Shown piece by piece: positions 7,919 to 15,440 of a stretch of DNA of 35,590 bases (within the stretch, counting starts at the first letter, position 1; each line of letters opens with the position of its first letter). Under the pieces are notes generated by a model. The model did no database searches. It was not told the DNA's origin and saw only the letters and a list, made by a program, of their open reading frames with translations. The stretch lies in the NCBI GenBank assembly GCA_045633415.1, contig JAZQYH010000009.1, positions 1 through 35,590 of the forward strand. Reading direction: 5' to 3'. The stretch is from RGIG3102 sp045633415 (GTDB lineage: Bacteria; Bacillota; Clostridia; Oscillospirales; Ruminococcaceae). A program made the translations under genes and the position numbers.

Positions 7919-8650
7919 TTATTCAATTACACAATCCACTGGTTCTTCCCCATTGAAAATACGCAGATGATTTACAAATGTAAGTGCAGACTGTTTTTCA
8001 AGTTCAGAAAGTTCCAGTTCATACTCATCTTCTCCACAGTTTATGCTGGCGCTGACTTTGCATCTGGAGAATTTTTCATCAAAAAGCACCCTGCAATAGA
8101 AAGTGTATTCTTCCTCGGTTTTAAATTCAAAGCCTTCAAAAGATTTTTTCATATCTTCATTGAGTTTACATTCCATGTCAAACATATTCAGATATGGCTG
8201 GCGCATAACCATGTCTTCCCCGCTGGAAAGAGCATAAAGCACACTGGTTGATACAACTACGTCTTCAGATGAAACAAAGCCAAATACGCCATTTTCAGCT
8301 GTATATGGTGAAAGGATTTCTTCATCATAACTGAATGTTACATCAAAAAACAGTGTTGTCTTGTCTTTTGCACGGCTTTTGCCCTGTTTTAAAAACACTT
8401 TGTCCACTGTAACAGATTTTACATCCAGACTGCCATCGTCCATAAAAGGTGCTATACCTATACTATCGCAGTAATCCAGCATATCCAGTGCTTTGTCTTT
8501 GTCGCTGGAAACTGTGATTTCAAATGTGTCTTCGCCATCGTTTACACGGGCAAGTTTAAGAACATCACCCTGTTTCATCTTCTGCACAGCTTTTGCATCA
8601 AGGTCATTGCCTTCAAGTGTGATTTTGTATTTATTGATAATTTCAGTCAT
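7919..8650 (-). CDS. Unidentified cytosolic protein with a possible HIRAN-like N-terminal domain
   Basis: A protein of 243 residues, acidic, with no signal peptide or membrane segment. Residues about 8-85 (KYKITLEGNDLDAKAVQKMK, then GDVLKLARVNDGEDTFEITV and a segment around GIAPFMDDG) fit the pattern of a HIRAN domain: an opening beta strand, a G-D-x-L-x-L-x-R core and a later hydrophobic strand. The usual N-x-x-D-x-x-A-I signature is weak. HIRAN domains in other proteins bind DNA 3' ends. Residues 90-243 are beta-rich and unfamiliar; the C-terminal third has SASINCGEDEYELELSELEK. It sits 17 bases upstream of the AlaX-type gene, and the ATG has AAAGGTGAG. The gene is certainly real; the domain call is tentative. 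Confidence 0.8.
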   Translation of the reverse strand: MTEIINKYKITLEGNDLDAKAVQKMKQGDVLKLARVNDGEDTFEITVSSDKDKALDMLDYCDSIGIAPFMDDGSLDVKSVTVDKVFLKQGKSRAKDKTTLFFDVTFSYDEEILSPYTAENGVFGFVSSEDVVVSTSVLYALSSGEDMVMRQPYLNMFDMECKLNEDMKKSFEGFEFKTEEEYTFYCRVLFDEKFSRCKVSASINCGEDEYELELSELEKQSALTFVNHLRIFNGEEPVDCVIE

Positions 8651-8711
8651 ATTAACTCACCTTTATTAAAATTATACAGATATTTTACCATTATTATATA
8701 ACCCTTTGCAA

Positions 8712-8741
8712 TTGAAATTTATCTGGGCTTTAAAGTATAAT
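8712..8741 (+). promoter_or_regulatory. Promoter of the GNAT gene
   Basis: TTGAAA (8712-8717) and TATAAT (8736-8741) are separated by 18 bases, ending 42 bases before the ATG at 8784. The open frame extends back to 8706, into this promoter, so the longer start is wrong. Confidence 0.72.
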
Positions 8742-8783
8742 GTAAGTAAATTAAAATCGTTAAATTTTATGGAGGTAATTATT

Positions 8784-9611
8784 ATGGCTTTTACCGTTAA
8801 ACTTGCTACATACGATGACCTGAAAGCTGCAGATGCTGTTGAAAGAGAAACTATGGGTGATTATGTGTATCTTCAGGATGCATGGCATTACTTCAACAGC
8901 CTTGATGGTGGCTTGGTTTGTGTTTATGACGGCGATAAAATGATTGGTATCGGCAGATTTACAGTTTTACCAGACGGCACAGGCTGGCTTGAAACACTGC
9001 GTGTTATCCCATCCTATCACAGACAGGGTGCAGGCAGAAAAATCTACGAAATGTATGTTGAACTGGCTAAAAAATACAACTGCCCATCTATGGCTATGTT
9101 TACAGGGCTGACAAACGTTGCCAGCAGTGGTCTGGCAGAAGTTTTTGGTCTGCGTACAGTTATGAAACACAAAGGCTGGCACCTGACAAATCTAGAAGGC
9201 GGCAACCCACACGGTTTCAAACATGTAAACTGGCAGAGAGCTGTTGAACTGATTCTCCCATTGAAAGAACAGTACAACGACTACTTCACATTCAACCGTA
9301 CTTTCCACCATGTAAACGAAGCAAATGCAAAACAGTTTGCAATCGAAGGTAAAGTATTTGAAGATAGGGAAAGCGGCAGTTTTATTGTTTGTGGTGGCAG
9401 ATTCCAGCACAACGTAGCACTTCATATTGCAATGATGGGTGGCGACCTTGATAAATGTATCGACTTTGCTATCAACTATGCAAAAGCACAGGGTATTTCA
9501 AAAGTTTCCTGCACATTTGCTCTGGACAATCCACAGTTGGAAGAAGCACTGAAAGCAAGAGGTTTTGCAGCAGAAAGCAGTACAATTATCACAAAAGAGG
9601 TTGTTTTCTAA
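8784..9611 (+). CDS. GNAT-family N-acetyltransferase, two-lobed
   Basis: A protein of 275 residues from the ATG at 8784, which has TGGAGGTAA just upstream. The N-terminal half is a standard GNAT fold: strands around GGLVCVYDGDKMIGIGRF, then the acetyl-CoA loop LRVIPSYHRQGAGRKIYE (residues 72-89, R80-Q-G-A-G-R85) and a helix. The C-terminal half (about 155-275) looks like a second, degenerate GNAT lobe ending VSCTFALDNPQLEEALKARG; it has no visible acetyl-CoA loop. Such two-lobed GNATs occur widely in Firmicutes with unknown acceptors. It is monocistronic, between its own promoter and the hairpin at 9621. The acceptor substrate cannot be inferred. Confidence 0.85.
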   Translation: MAFTVKLATYDDLKAADAVERETMGDYVYLQDAWHYFNSLDGGLVCVYDGDKMIGIGRFTVLPDGTGWLETLRVIPSYHRQGAGRKIYEMYVELAKKYNCPSMAMFTGLTNVASSGLAEVFGLRTVMKHKGWHLTNLEGGNPHGFKHVNWQRAVELILPLKEQYNDYFTFNRTFHHVNEANAKQFAIEGKVFEDRESGSFIVCGGRFQHNVALHIAMMGGDLDKCIDFAINYAKAQGISKVSCTFALDNPQLEEALKARGFAAESSTIITKEVVF

Positions 9612-9620
9612 ACTGAGCAC

Positions 9621-9653
9621 AAAAACAGGGTGATTATTCTGCCCTGTTTTTTT
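9621..9653 (+). terminator. Intrinsic terminator of the GNAT gene
   Basis: Stem AAAACAGGG paired with CCCTGTTTT (9622-9650), an 11-base loop and a continuing T-run (TTTTTTT to 9653), 10 bases after the stop codon. Confidence 0.85.
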
Positions 9654-9654
9654 A

Positions 9655-9683
9655 TTGCAATAATTACCTTTTTTACATATAAT
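9655..9683 (+). promoter_or_regulatory. Promoter of the ymdB-like gene
   Basis: TTGCAA (9655-9660) and a consensus TATAAT (9678-9683) are separated by exactly 17 bases, directly after the preceding terminator and 30 bases before the ATG. Confidence 0.75.
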
Positions 9684-9713
9684 ATGTATATATAAATTAT
9701 TTAAGAGGTTTTT

Positions 9714-10481
9714 ATGAAAATACTGTTTGTAGGGGATGTTGTTGGTGTAAACGGCATGAATATGTTGCGCAAGGCACTGCCAGCATTGAAAAAAGAATAC
9801 AGCTGTGATGTGTGTATAGTAAATGGCGAAAACTCCAATGAAAGTGGAACAGGCATGAACAGCCGTGACGCACAGGATATTTTTGCCTGTGGTGCGGATG
9901 TTATTACAGGGGGCAACCACTCTATGCGCCGTGCCAATATGAGCCTGTATACTGAAAACGAATTTATTCTTTGCCCTGCAAACCTGTTATACAGCGAAGA
10001 TGGCTGTGGTGTTGCCACTATTGATATGGGCAGACACGAAATAGCAGTTATCAACCTTATGGGTGTGGCTTTTATAGACAACCATAGAAACCCATTTTTT
10101 GAACTGGATAAAATTCTTAAAAACATCAGATGTAAAAATATAATCGTAGACTTCCACGCTGAATCAACAGCAGAAAAATATGCATTTGCAAACTACGCAG
10201 ACGGCAGAGTGTCTGCAGTTATAGGTACACACACCCATGTACAGACAAACGATGAACAGATACTGCCGAAAGGCACAGCATATATAACAGACGCAGGGGC
10301 AGTATGTGCAAACAACTCTGTTCTGGGTGTACAGACAGAGCTGGCAATAGAAAAGCAGAAATATCTGAAACCTGTGCAGTTCAAAACAGCTGAAGGTTCT
10401 GGCTACGTATGCGGTGTATTTATCGAAACAGACAACAGCGGGAAGGCTGTAAAAATTGAAAAATTCAGAAAATTTGTATAA
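9714..10481 (+). CDS. ymdB: YmdB-type metallophosphodiesterase (TIGR00282 family)
   Basis: A protein of 255 residues, close to the usual family length. The metal-binding motifs follow the family order: FVGDVVG (Asp8), VNGENSNESGTGM (Glu39, Asn40), GGNHS (Asn68), VDFHAESTAEK (His148), and GTHTHVQTNDEQILP (His173, His175), followed by GTAYITDAG. In Bacillus subtilis YmdB is a 2',3'-cyclic nucleotide phosphodiesterase that affects biofilm and motility gene expression. In many Firmicutes it sits next to rny (RNase Y), but no rny is present here. The active-site pair is typical of the cyclic-nucleotide branch, but the physiological substrate is inferred. AAGAGG precedes the ATG, and the gene has its own promoter and terminator. 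Confidence 0.9.
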   Translation: MKILFVGDVVGVNGMNMLRKALPALKKEYSCDVCIVNGENSNESGTGMNSRDAQDIFACGADVITGGNHSMRRANMSLYTENEFILCPANLLYSEDGCGVATIDMGRHEIAVINLMGVAFIDNHRNPFFELDKILKNIRCKNIIVDFHAESTAEKYAFANYADGRVSAVIGTHTHVQTNDEQILPKGTAYITDAGAVCANNSVLGVQTELAIEKQKYLKPVQFKTAEGSGYVCGVFIETDNSGKAVKIEKFRKFV

Positions 10482-10489
10482 AAGAAAGA

Positions 10490-10520
10490 AAACGGACGCC
10501 GTGGCGTCCGTTTATTTTTT
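10490..10520. terminator. Bidirectional intrinsic terminator between convergent genes
   Basis: Perfect stem AAACGGACGC paired with GCGTCCGTTT, with a 4-base loop (10490-10513) and TATTTTTT after it on the plus strand. On the minus strand it lies 12 bases after the stop of the DivIVA-like gene. Confidence 0.88.
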
Positions 10521-10525
10521 ATGTA

Positions 10526-11335
10526 TTATTTTTCCAAGAGTTTTGAAATTGTGTCCAGAACACTGTCTGTAAGAGATTTTTTAGGCTGTGGTTTTGCCGC
10601 TGATACAGGCTGACCCACTGTTTTTCTCTGTTCTGTTATAGGTTCTGCCACAACAGGAACAGCATCCAGTACTGATACCTGTTTTTTGTATTCGCCTACC
10701 TGTGTTTCAATAACACAGCTGGCTTTGTCCATATTTTCCATTGCTGTGGAAAGTTTTGCAAAAGAATCTTCCAGTTGCTGTTCCAGACGGGCTATTTCGC
10801 CCTTTACATCTGCAACCTTGTCCATAAGGTTAGCGGCATTGGCATCAAATTCAGCTTTTGTTCGCTGTGCTTTTTCGTTTGCCCGATTGATGATTTCTTT
10901 TGCTCGTACTGATGCTTCCACCATACATGCCGCAATTTCGTCCTGTTTAGACTTCCAGTCAGCATTTTCTTTTTCCAGCTGGTCACGCTGTTGGGAAAGC
11001 TGATTGTAATTAATCTTGATTTTGGAAATTTCTCTGTCTCTTTCCAGAATCATATTGCGATATGTATTTACTTGTTTTTTCAGTTCGATATTATCCTGTT
11101 TCAAACCAGCCAGATTTCTGGACAGTTCCACCAGTTTTTCTTTGGAATCAGTAAGGTTTTCACCTGTTACAGACAACTTGTCAGTAAGGGTACGGATTTC
11201 TTCTTCCAGACCCTTCTGAATTTCTGTATAATTTTCAGCCTGCCGGCTCATCTGGTCAGACAGATTGTCTATATATTCCAGAACCTGATTTCTGTCAAAG
11301 CCACGGAAGCTTTGCTTAAACAAGATATTTTCCAT
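10526..11335 (-). CDS. DivIVA-domain coiled-coil protein
   Basis: A protein of 269 residues. The first 30 residues (ILFKQSFRGFDRNQVLEYID) carry the DivIVA N-terminal signature, the part that binds curved membrane through exposed aromatic and basic residues. Residues about 30-225 are almost continuous heptad-like coiled coil (charged, leucine-rich, no Gly or Pro). The tail about 235-269 is Pro/Lys-rich and then amphipathic (KSLTDSVLDTISKLLEK), possibly a peripheral membrane or partner-binding segment. Its place downstream of ftsZ and udp fits a division-site or polarity role. The length differs from classical DivIVA (about 165-200), so this is a DivIVA-related protein rather than a certain orthologue. 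It ends at the bidirectional hairpin at 10490. Confidence 0.82.
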   Translation of the reverse strand: MENILFKQSFRGFDRNQVLEYIDNLSDQMSRQAENYTEIQKGLEEEIRTLTDKLSVTGENLTDSKEKLVELSRNLAGLKQDNIELKKQVNTYRNMILERDREISKIKINYNQLSQQRDQLEKENADWKSKQDEIAACMVEASVRAKEIINRANEKAQRTKAEFDANAANLMDKVADVKGEIARLEQQLEDSFAKLSTAMENMDKASCVIETQVGEYKKQVSVLDAVPVVAEPITEQRKTVGQPVSAAKPQPKKSLTDSVLDTISKLLEK

Positions 11336-11350
11336 GATTTCCTCTTTGGA

Positions 11351-12124
11351 TTATTTGTTTTTCTCTATTAAAGATTTTACAGCGTTAACAGCTATTTTTA
11401 TAGCCATTTCTGTGTCTGTAACTGTGTCGTTTGGCATTCCGGCGTTTACACGTTCCTGATTCCATGTGCACAGCATTACAGCGCCAGCTTTCGCACCGAT
11501 AGCACTGCACACTGTAAACAGCGCCGCTGATTCCATTTCACTGCCCAAAGCACCACCCTGAATCCATGCGTTCCATTTATTTTCCAGCTCGTATGCTACT
11601 GGCATACGGTGTGGTGTTTTCTGGCCATAAAAGCTGTCTTTACACTGCACTATGCCTGTATGGAATGAAGCACCGAGAGACTGTGCAGAATTGTACAGTT
11701 CCAGCGCTGTTTCAAAGTCTGGTACAGCCGGAAACTCTATGGGCATGTATTCCTTGCTGGTACCTTCCATTCTTATGGCGCCTGTAACCACAATTACATC
11801 ACCAGGCCGTATATCCATCTGCAGTGCCGCACAGGTGCCGACACGGATAAATGTGTTTACACCCAACATAGCCATCTCTTCCACACAGATGGCGGCAGAT
11901 GGTCCACCGATACCTGTGGAAACTGTAAGAACTTTTTCGCCATTAAGCTCGCCTATCCATGAATTGTATTCTCTGTTGTAAGCCAGCTGTTTTGGATTAT
12001 CAAAGAAGGCTGCAATTTTAGGAACACGACCAGGGTCCCCCGGAAGAATTGCATATTTAGCACCCTGAATATCTTCTTTTGAAATCTGAATATGCATCAT
12101 TTTTTCATTATCCCGGATTTTCAT
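11351..12124 (-). CDS. udp: Uridine phosphorylase
   Basis: A protein of 257 residues. The start chosen is the ATG at 12124, which has CAGGAGGCAGG upstream; an in-frame ATG at 12151 would place that ribosome site inside the coding region. The nucleoside phosphorylase family I motifs are clear: AILPGDPGRVPKIA (phosphate loop), STGIGGPSAAICVEE, FIRVGTCAALQ, VTGAIRMEGTSKEY, and ALGSEMESAALFTV (the ribose/base-binding EMES segment). The sequence tracks the E. coli Udp pattern throughout. Reaction: uridine + phosphate to uracil + ribose-1-phosphate, in the cytosol. It lies 31 bases after ftsZ and 15 bases before the DivIVA-like gene on the same strand, so a pyrimidine salvage enzyme is embedded in a division operon. 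Confidence 0.88.
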   Translation of the reverse strand: MKIRDNEKMMHIQISKEDIQGAKYAILPGDPGRVPKIAAFFDNPKQLAYNREYNSWIGELNGEKVLTVSTGIGGPSAAICVEEMAMLGVNTFIRVGTCAALQMDIRPGDVIVVTGAIRMEGTSKEYMPIEFPAVPDFETALELYNSAQSLGASFHTGIVQCKDSFYGQKTPHRMPVAYELENKWNAWIQGGALGSEMESAALFTVCSAIGAKAGAVMLCTWNQERVNAGMPNDTVTDTEMAIKIAVNAVKSLIEKNK

Positions 12125-12155
12125 ATTGCCTGCCTCCTGTAGATTATTCAATTAA

Positions 12156-13271
12156 TTATTTGCCACTGTTTCTTTTAAGAATGCTGATAACGTCGTTGAG
12201 GTAATCGTCATCATCTTCTGTAGAGATGTGTGCTTTGTTGTCATCAAACCAGTTCACGATGCCCAGCTGGCTTTTTGCTTCTGCCACTGGTTTAGCTTCT
12301 GGCTGTTTCTGTGCAACTGTATCAAAGCCTGTTGCGATAACTGTGATTTTCATTTCGTCAACAAGGTTTGTGTCAAATGCAGCACCCCAGATAATGTTTG
12401 CATCTGGGTCTGCATTCTGTGTGATAAGTGTAGCTGCCTGGTCAACTTCATCAAGACCGATGTCTGGTGAAGATGTGATAGAGATGATTACACCACGTGC
12501 AGAATCGATAGATGTTTCCAGCAGTGGTGACTGAATAGCCATCATTGCAGCTTCTTCAGCTTTGTTTGGACCAGAAGCACGACCAACACCCATATGTGCG
12601 TAGCCGGCATCTTTCATAACTGAACGAACGTCAGCAAAGTCAAGGTTGATGAATGAAGGAACATTGATAAGTTCAGATACAGATTCAACACCCTGTTTCA
12701 GCACGTTGTCTGCCATTTCAAAAGCATTTACCAGTGTGATTTTTTCTTCTGTAGCATATTTCAGTCTTTCGTTAGGGATAACGATAAGGCTGTCCACATT
12801 TTTCAGCAGATTGGAAATACCCTGCTGTGCTTTTTTCATTTTAAGTTTACCTTCAAAGTTGAAAGGTTTTGTAACGATACCAACTGTAAGGATACCCTGT
12901 TCTTTAGCAACTTCTGCCACAACATGAGCTGCACCTGTACCTGTGCCGCCGCCCATACCAGCTGTAACGAATACCATCTGACAGCCTTTCAGTGCCCGAG
13001 CGATTTCGTCACGGCTTTCTTCAGCTGCACGCTGACCGATATCTGGGTCTGCACCTGCGCCACGACCTTTTGTAAGTTTTGCACCAAGCTGTACTTTCTG
13101 TGTAGCTTTTGAAGCCATAAGTGCCTGTGCATCTGTATTCATTGATATAAATTCAACGCCTTTAAGGCCTGAAACAACCATTCTGTTAACGGCATTACCA
13201 CCGCCGCCACCAACACCAATAACCTTTATGTTAGTAGTGTTCTGCATTTCATCGTCCAAGTAAAAGCTCAT
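12156..13271 (-). CDS. ftsZ: Cell division protein FtsZ
   Basis: A protein of 371 residues from the ATG at 13271. An ATG five codons earlier is rejected because the GGAGG ribosome site lies between the two. The GTPase domain has IKVIGVGGGGGNAVNRM (15-31) and the tubulin signature GGGTGTG (107-113); FNFEGKLKM and the C-terminal half with ATLITQNADPDANIIWGA are also typical. It forms the tubulin-like Z-ring. After a short linker (about 320-350) the tail reads DDDDYLNDVISILKRNSGK, which departs from the common D-I-P-x-F-L-R peptide that binds FtsA, ZipA and SepF; the canonical Pro-x-Phe is absent. ftsA is not adjacent. It has its own promoter at 13363-13391, and udp and the divIVA-like gene follow. 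Confidence 0.97.
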   Translation of the reverse strand: MSFYLDDEMQNTTNIKVIGVGGGGGNAVNRMVVSGLKGVEFISMNTDAQALMASKATQKVQLGAKLTKGRGAGADPDIGQRAAEESRDEIARALKGCQMVFVTAGMGGGTGTGAAHVVAEVAKEQGILTVGIVTKPFNFEGKLKMKKAQQGISNLLKNVDSLIVIPNERLKYATEEKITLVNAFEMADNVLKQGVESVSELINVPSFINLDFADVRSVMKDAGYAHMGVGRASGPNKAEEAAMMAIQSPLLETSIDSARGVIISITSSPDIGLDEVDQAATLITQNADPDANIIWGAAFDTNLVDEMKITVIATGFDTVAQKQPEAKPVAEAKSQLGIVNWFDDNKAHISTEDDDDYLNDVISILKRNSGK

Positions 13272-13362
13272 TTTATATTCCTCCACATTACTGTTTATAA
13301 TCCTGAATATTTATGCTGAAAAGCAAAATAATAAAGTCCTAAATATTATATATATTTATTAT

Positions 13363-13391
13363 ATCATAACAAATTTCAAATGCTATTTCAA
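13363..13391 (-). promoter_or_regulatory. Promoter of the ftsZ-udp-divIVA-like operon
   Basis: In the 147-base gap between ftsQ and ftsZ the minus strand has TTGAAA (13391-13386) and TATGAT (13368-13363), 17 bases apart. A TATAAT overlaps the latter one turn later. This gives ftsZ transcription independent of the mraZ promoter, with a leader of about 85 bases. Confidence 0.65.
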
Positions 13392-13418
13392 TCATTTTTT
13401 AGCGACGGGACAACAATT

Positions 13419-14318
13419 TTATCCTGTGATATCAGCCCTGAAAACAGCGCTTCCCGCCTGTGTAGAATTGATTACACCTGTGTCTGTCTCGGTCAATTCT
13501 TTAGTAAGAACATGATAAGACAGTTTCAGTTTATCGTCTATATCAAGCATTGTACCCAGATTAACTGTTACCCTGCCGTCATAAACAACAGACACGTCCC
13601 CACCTTCACCTACAGAGATACATGTAATTTTTTCATACCCTGCACCATGAATTTTGCTGATGATTTGTGCCAAGATTTCTTTTGCACTTTCATTTTCCAT
13701 ATTCACGGATATACCCATCAGTCCGTCTGGTGGTGCCGCCTGTACTGTAAGCTTTTTAAAATTCTGGGAGTAGATTGTATACGTGGCAAGCTCCCCTTCC
13801 ATAATCTGATGGTAATAGGTAGGTACACTGTCCACTATTTTTATAAGAATCTTGTCTGGTAATCTGCGCTGTACATCAGCTGATTCCACATAGGTAAACT
13901 CCAGTGGCAGATTCTCTTCCAGAGTTTCTGTGTCTATTTTGAATATATTTTCTTCCAGAGGTATTGCACAATATGCTGTAATCTCTTCCTGTGTGTAACG
14001 GCTACTGCCTTCCATTTCCACTCGGCGTACTATAAACAACACCTTGAGGGATATAAACAGACAGATTGCCAGTAAAATAATTACCAGAATAGCAGTTGTC
14101 AGCAGATGTCTGTTTCTCTGTTTTCTGATGGTTTTTCTGCTTTTTTTCTGGTTTTCTTCGTTTACTTTAAGGGATTTTTTACCCTGTGGTGTGCTGGAAA
14201 CGCGGGAGTCCACAGGATACTGTATAAATTTATTCTGGCCAGAAACAGCTTTAGACGGCCGTATAACGCCCGTCTTTTTCATATTCTGTGTGCTGTTTTT
14301 TCTTTCGTTTTTAGCCAA
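13419..14318 (-). CDS. ftsQ: Cell division protein FtsQ/DivIB
   Basis: A protein of 299 residues. The N-terminal part (1-70) is a long, very basic cytosolic tail; one membrane span lies at about 72-93 (LLTTAILVIILLAICLFI). The extracytoplasmic part then begins with a POTRA domain (VRRVEMEGSSRYTQEEITAY) and continues through the FtsQ beta domain. FtsQ/DivIB links the FtsL-DivIC pair to septal synthesis. The start is a TTG at 14318: AGGAAA lies 9 bases upstream and there is no ATG with a site nearby. It is the last gene of the mraZ operon, 15 bases after murG. No murC, murB or ftsA surrounds it. Confidence 0.86.
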   Translation of the reverse strand: MAKNERKNSTQNMKKTGVIRPSKAVSGQNKFIQYPVDSRVSSTPQGKKSLKVNEENQKKSRKTIRKQRNRHLLTTAILVIILLAICLFISLKVLFIVRRVEMEGSSRYTQEEITAYCAIPLEENIFKIDTETLEENLPLEFTYVESADVQRRLPDKILIKIVDSVPTYYHQIMEGELATYTIYSQNFKKLTVQAAPPDGLMGISVNMENESAKEILAQIISKIHGAGYEKITCISVGEGGDVSVVYDGRVTVNLGTMLDIDDKLKLSYHVLTKELTETDTGVINSTQAGSAVFRADITG

Positions 14319-14333
14319 AATTTTAATTTCCTG

Positions 14334-15437
14334 TTAAAGATTCAGATTTTTATAGATAATATCCAGACAATCCTGTTTATAAGCCTGTCTTGAAAGGACA
14401 CCCATCTGTTTTGTTTTTGTTGTATCACTGTACATTGATTCAAATGCATTGATAATAGCATCATCTGTAAGGTCTTTTTCCTCAATAAGTACAGCGGCAC
14501 CCATATCTGCCAGCACCTTGCCGTTGTGATACTGATGGTTTTCGGCAACGTTTGGTGATGGAATAAGGATAGAAGCTTTGCCCATACATGCAATTTCTGC
14601 AATTGTAAGTGCACCACAGCGGGTGATAAGTATATCTGCCGCCGCCATATATTTAGGAATATCATACAGGTATTCAAACACCTGCAGATTTTCTGACTGC
14701 TGGATATCGTTCTGTGCAAGGAATGCTACAAATTCGCCTTCGTCGTATCTGCCCACAACATGGTAGTGAACAATATCTTCTCTGTCTTTATTATGTAAAA
14801 CAACAGCTTTCATAGCGTTGTTCAGTTTCCGTGCTCCAAGTGAGCCACCGAAAGAAAGAATAACAGTTTTGCCTTCTACACCCAGTTCCTTGCGGCTCTG
14901 CTGTACATCTGCCGCCTGAATTTCTTCTCGTACAGGGTTACCACAAACGATACATTTTTCCGGGAAAGCCATATACTGTGCTGCTTTTTCTGTAGCTACA
15001 AAAACTGTATCCACATTTTTGGACAGCAGTTTGTTTGTAACACCCGCAAAGGCATTCTGTTCGTGTATAGCAGTTTTTATACCCATTTTTGCAGCTTTAA
15101 GCAGTATAGGGCCAGATACATAACCACCTGTGCCGATAACCATATCAGGTGCAAAATCTTTAAGGATTTTCTTTGCTTTTGAAGATGCAAAAAGAAGGTT
15201 TTTAACTGTGATTAAATTTCTTTTGATGTTGTTAAGTGTAAGTCTGCGCTGAAAACCTGTTACTTCCATGTGGCAGAACTTATAGCCAGCCTTCGTAACA
15301 AGACCGTATTCCATACCTTCTTTTCTGCCTACAAACATAATTTCAGCGTCTGGATGTTTTGATTTTATATGCTGTGCTATAGCAAGACCAGGATTTATGT
15401 GGCCTGCTGTACCGCCTGCTGCAATTATAATTTTCAT
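14334..15437 (-). CDS. murG: MurG, UDP-GlcNAc:lipid I N-acetylglucosaminyltransferase
   Basis: A protein of 367 residues of GT-B fold, GT28 family. The N-terminal glycine loop is AAGGTAGHINPGLAIA (6-21; most MurG have GGTGGH), with the catalytic-region His13. The lobe contains EMEYGL-like KEGMEYGLVTKAG and GFQRRL; a second glycine loop SFGGSLGARKLN and the donor-binding ITRCGALTIAEIA (with the PSPNVAENHQYHN segment after it) are present. It adds GlcNAc to lipid I at the inner face of the membrane to make lipid II. AGAGG precedes the ATG, 3 bases after ftsW, so translation is probably coupled. Confidence 0.96.
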   Translation of the reverse strand: MKIIIAAGGTAGHINPGLAIAQHIKSKHPDAEIMFVGRKEGMEYGLVTKAGYKFCHMEVTGFQRRLTLNNIKRNLITVKNLLFASSKAKKILKDFAPDMVIGTGGYVSGPILLKAAKMGIKTAIHEQNAFAGVTNKLLSKNVDTVFVATEKAAQYMAFPEKCIVCGNPVREEIQAADVQQSRKELGVEGKTVILSFGGSLGARKLNNAMKAVVLHNKDREDIVHYHVVGRYDEGEFVAFLAQNDIQQSENLQVFEYLYDIPKYMAAADILITRCGALTIAEIACMGKASILIPSPNVAENHQYHNGKVLADMGAAVLIEEKDLTDDAIINAFESMYSDTTKTKQMGVLSRQAYKQDCLDIIYKNLNL

Positions 15438-15440
15438 AAT

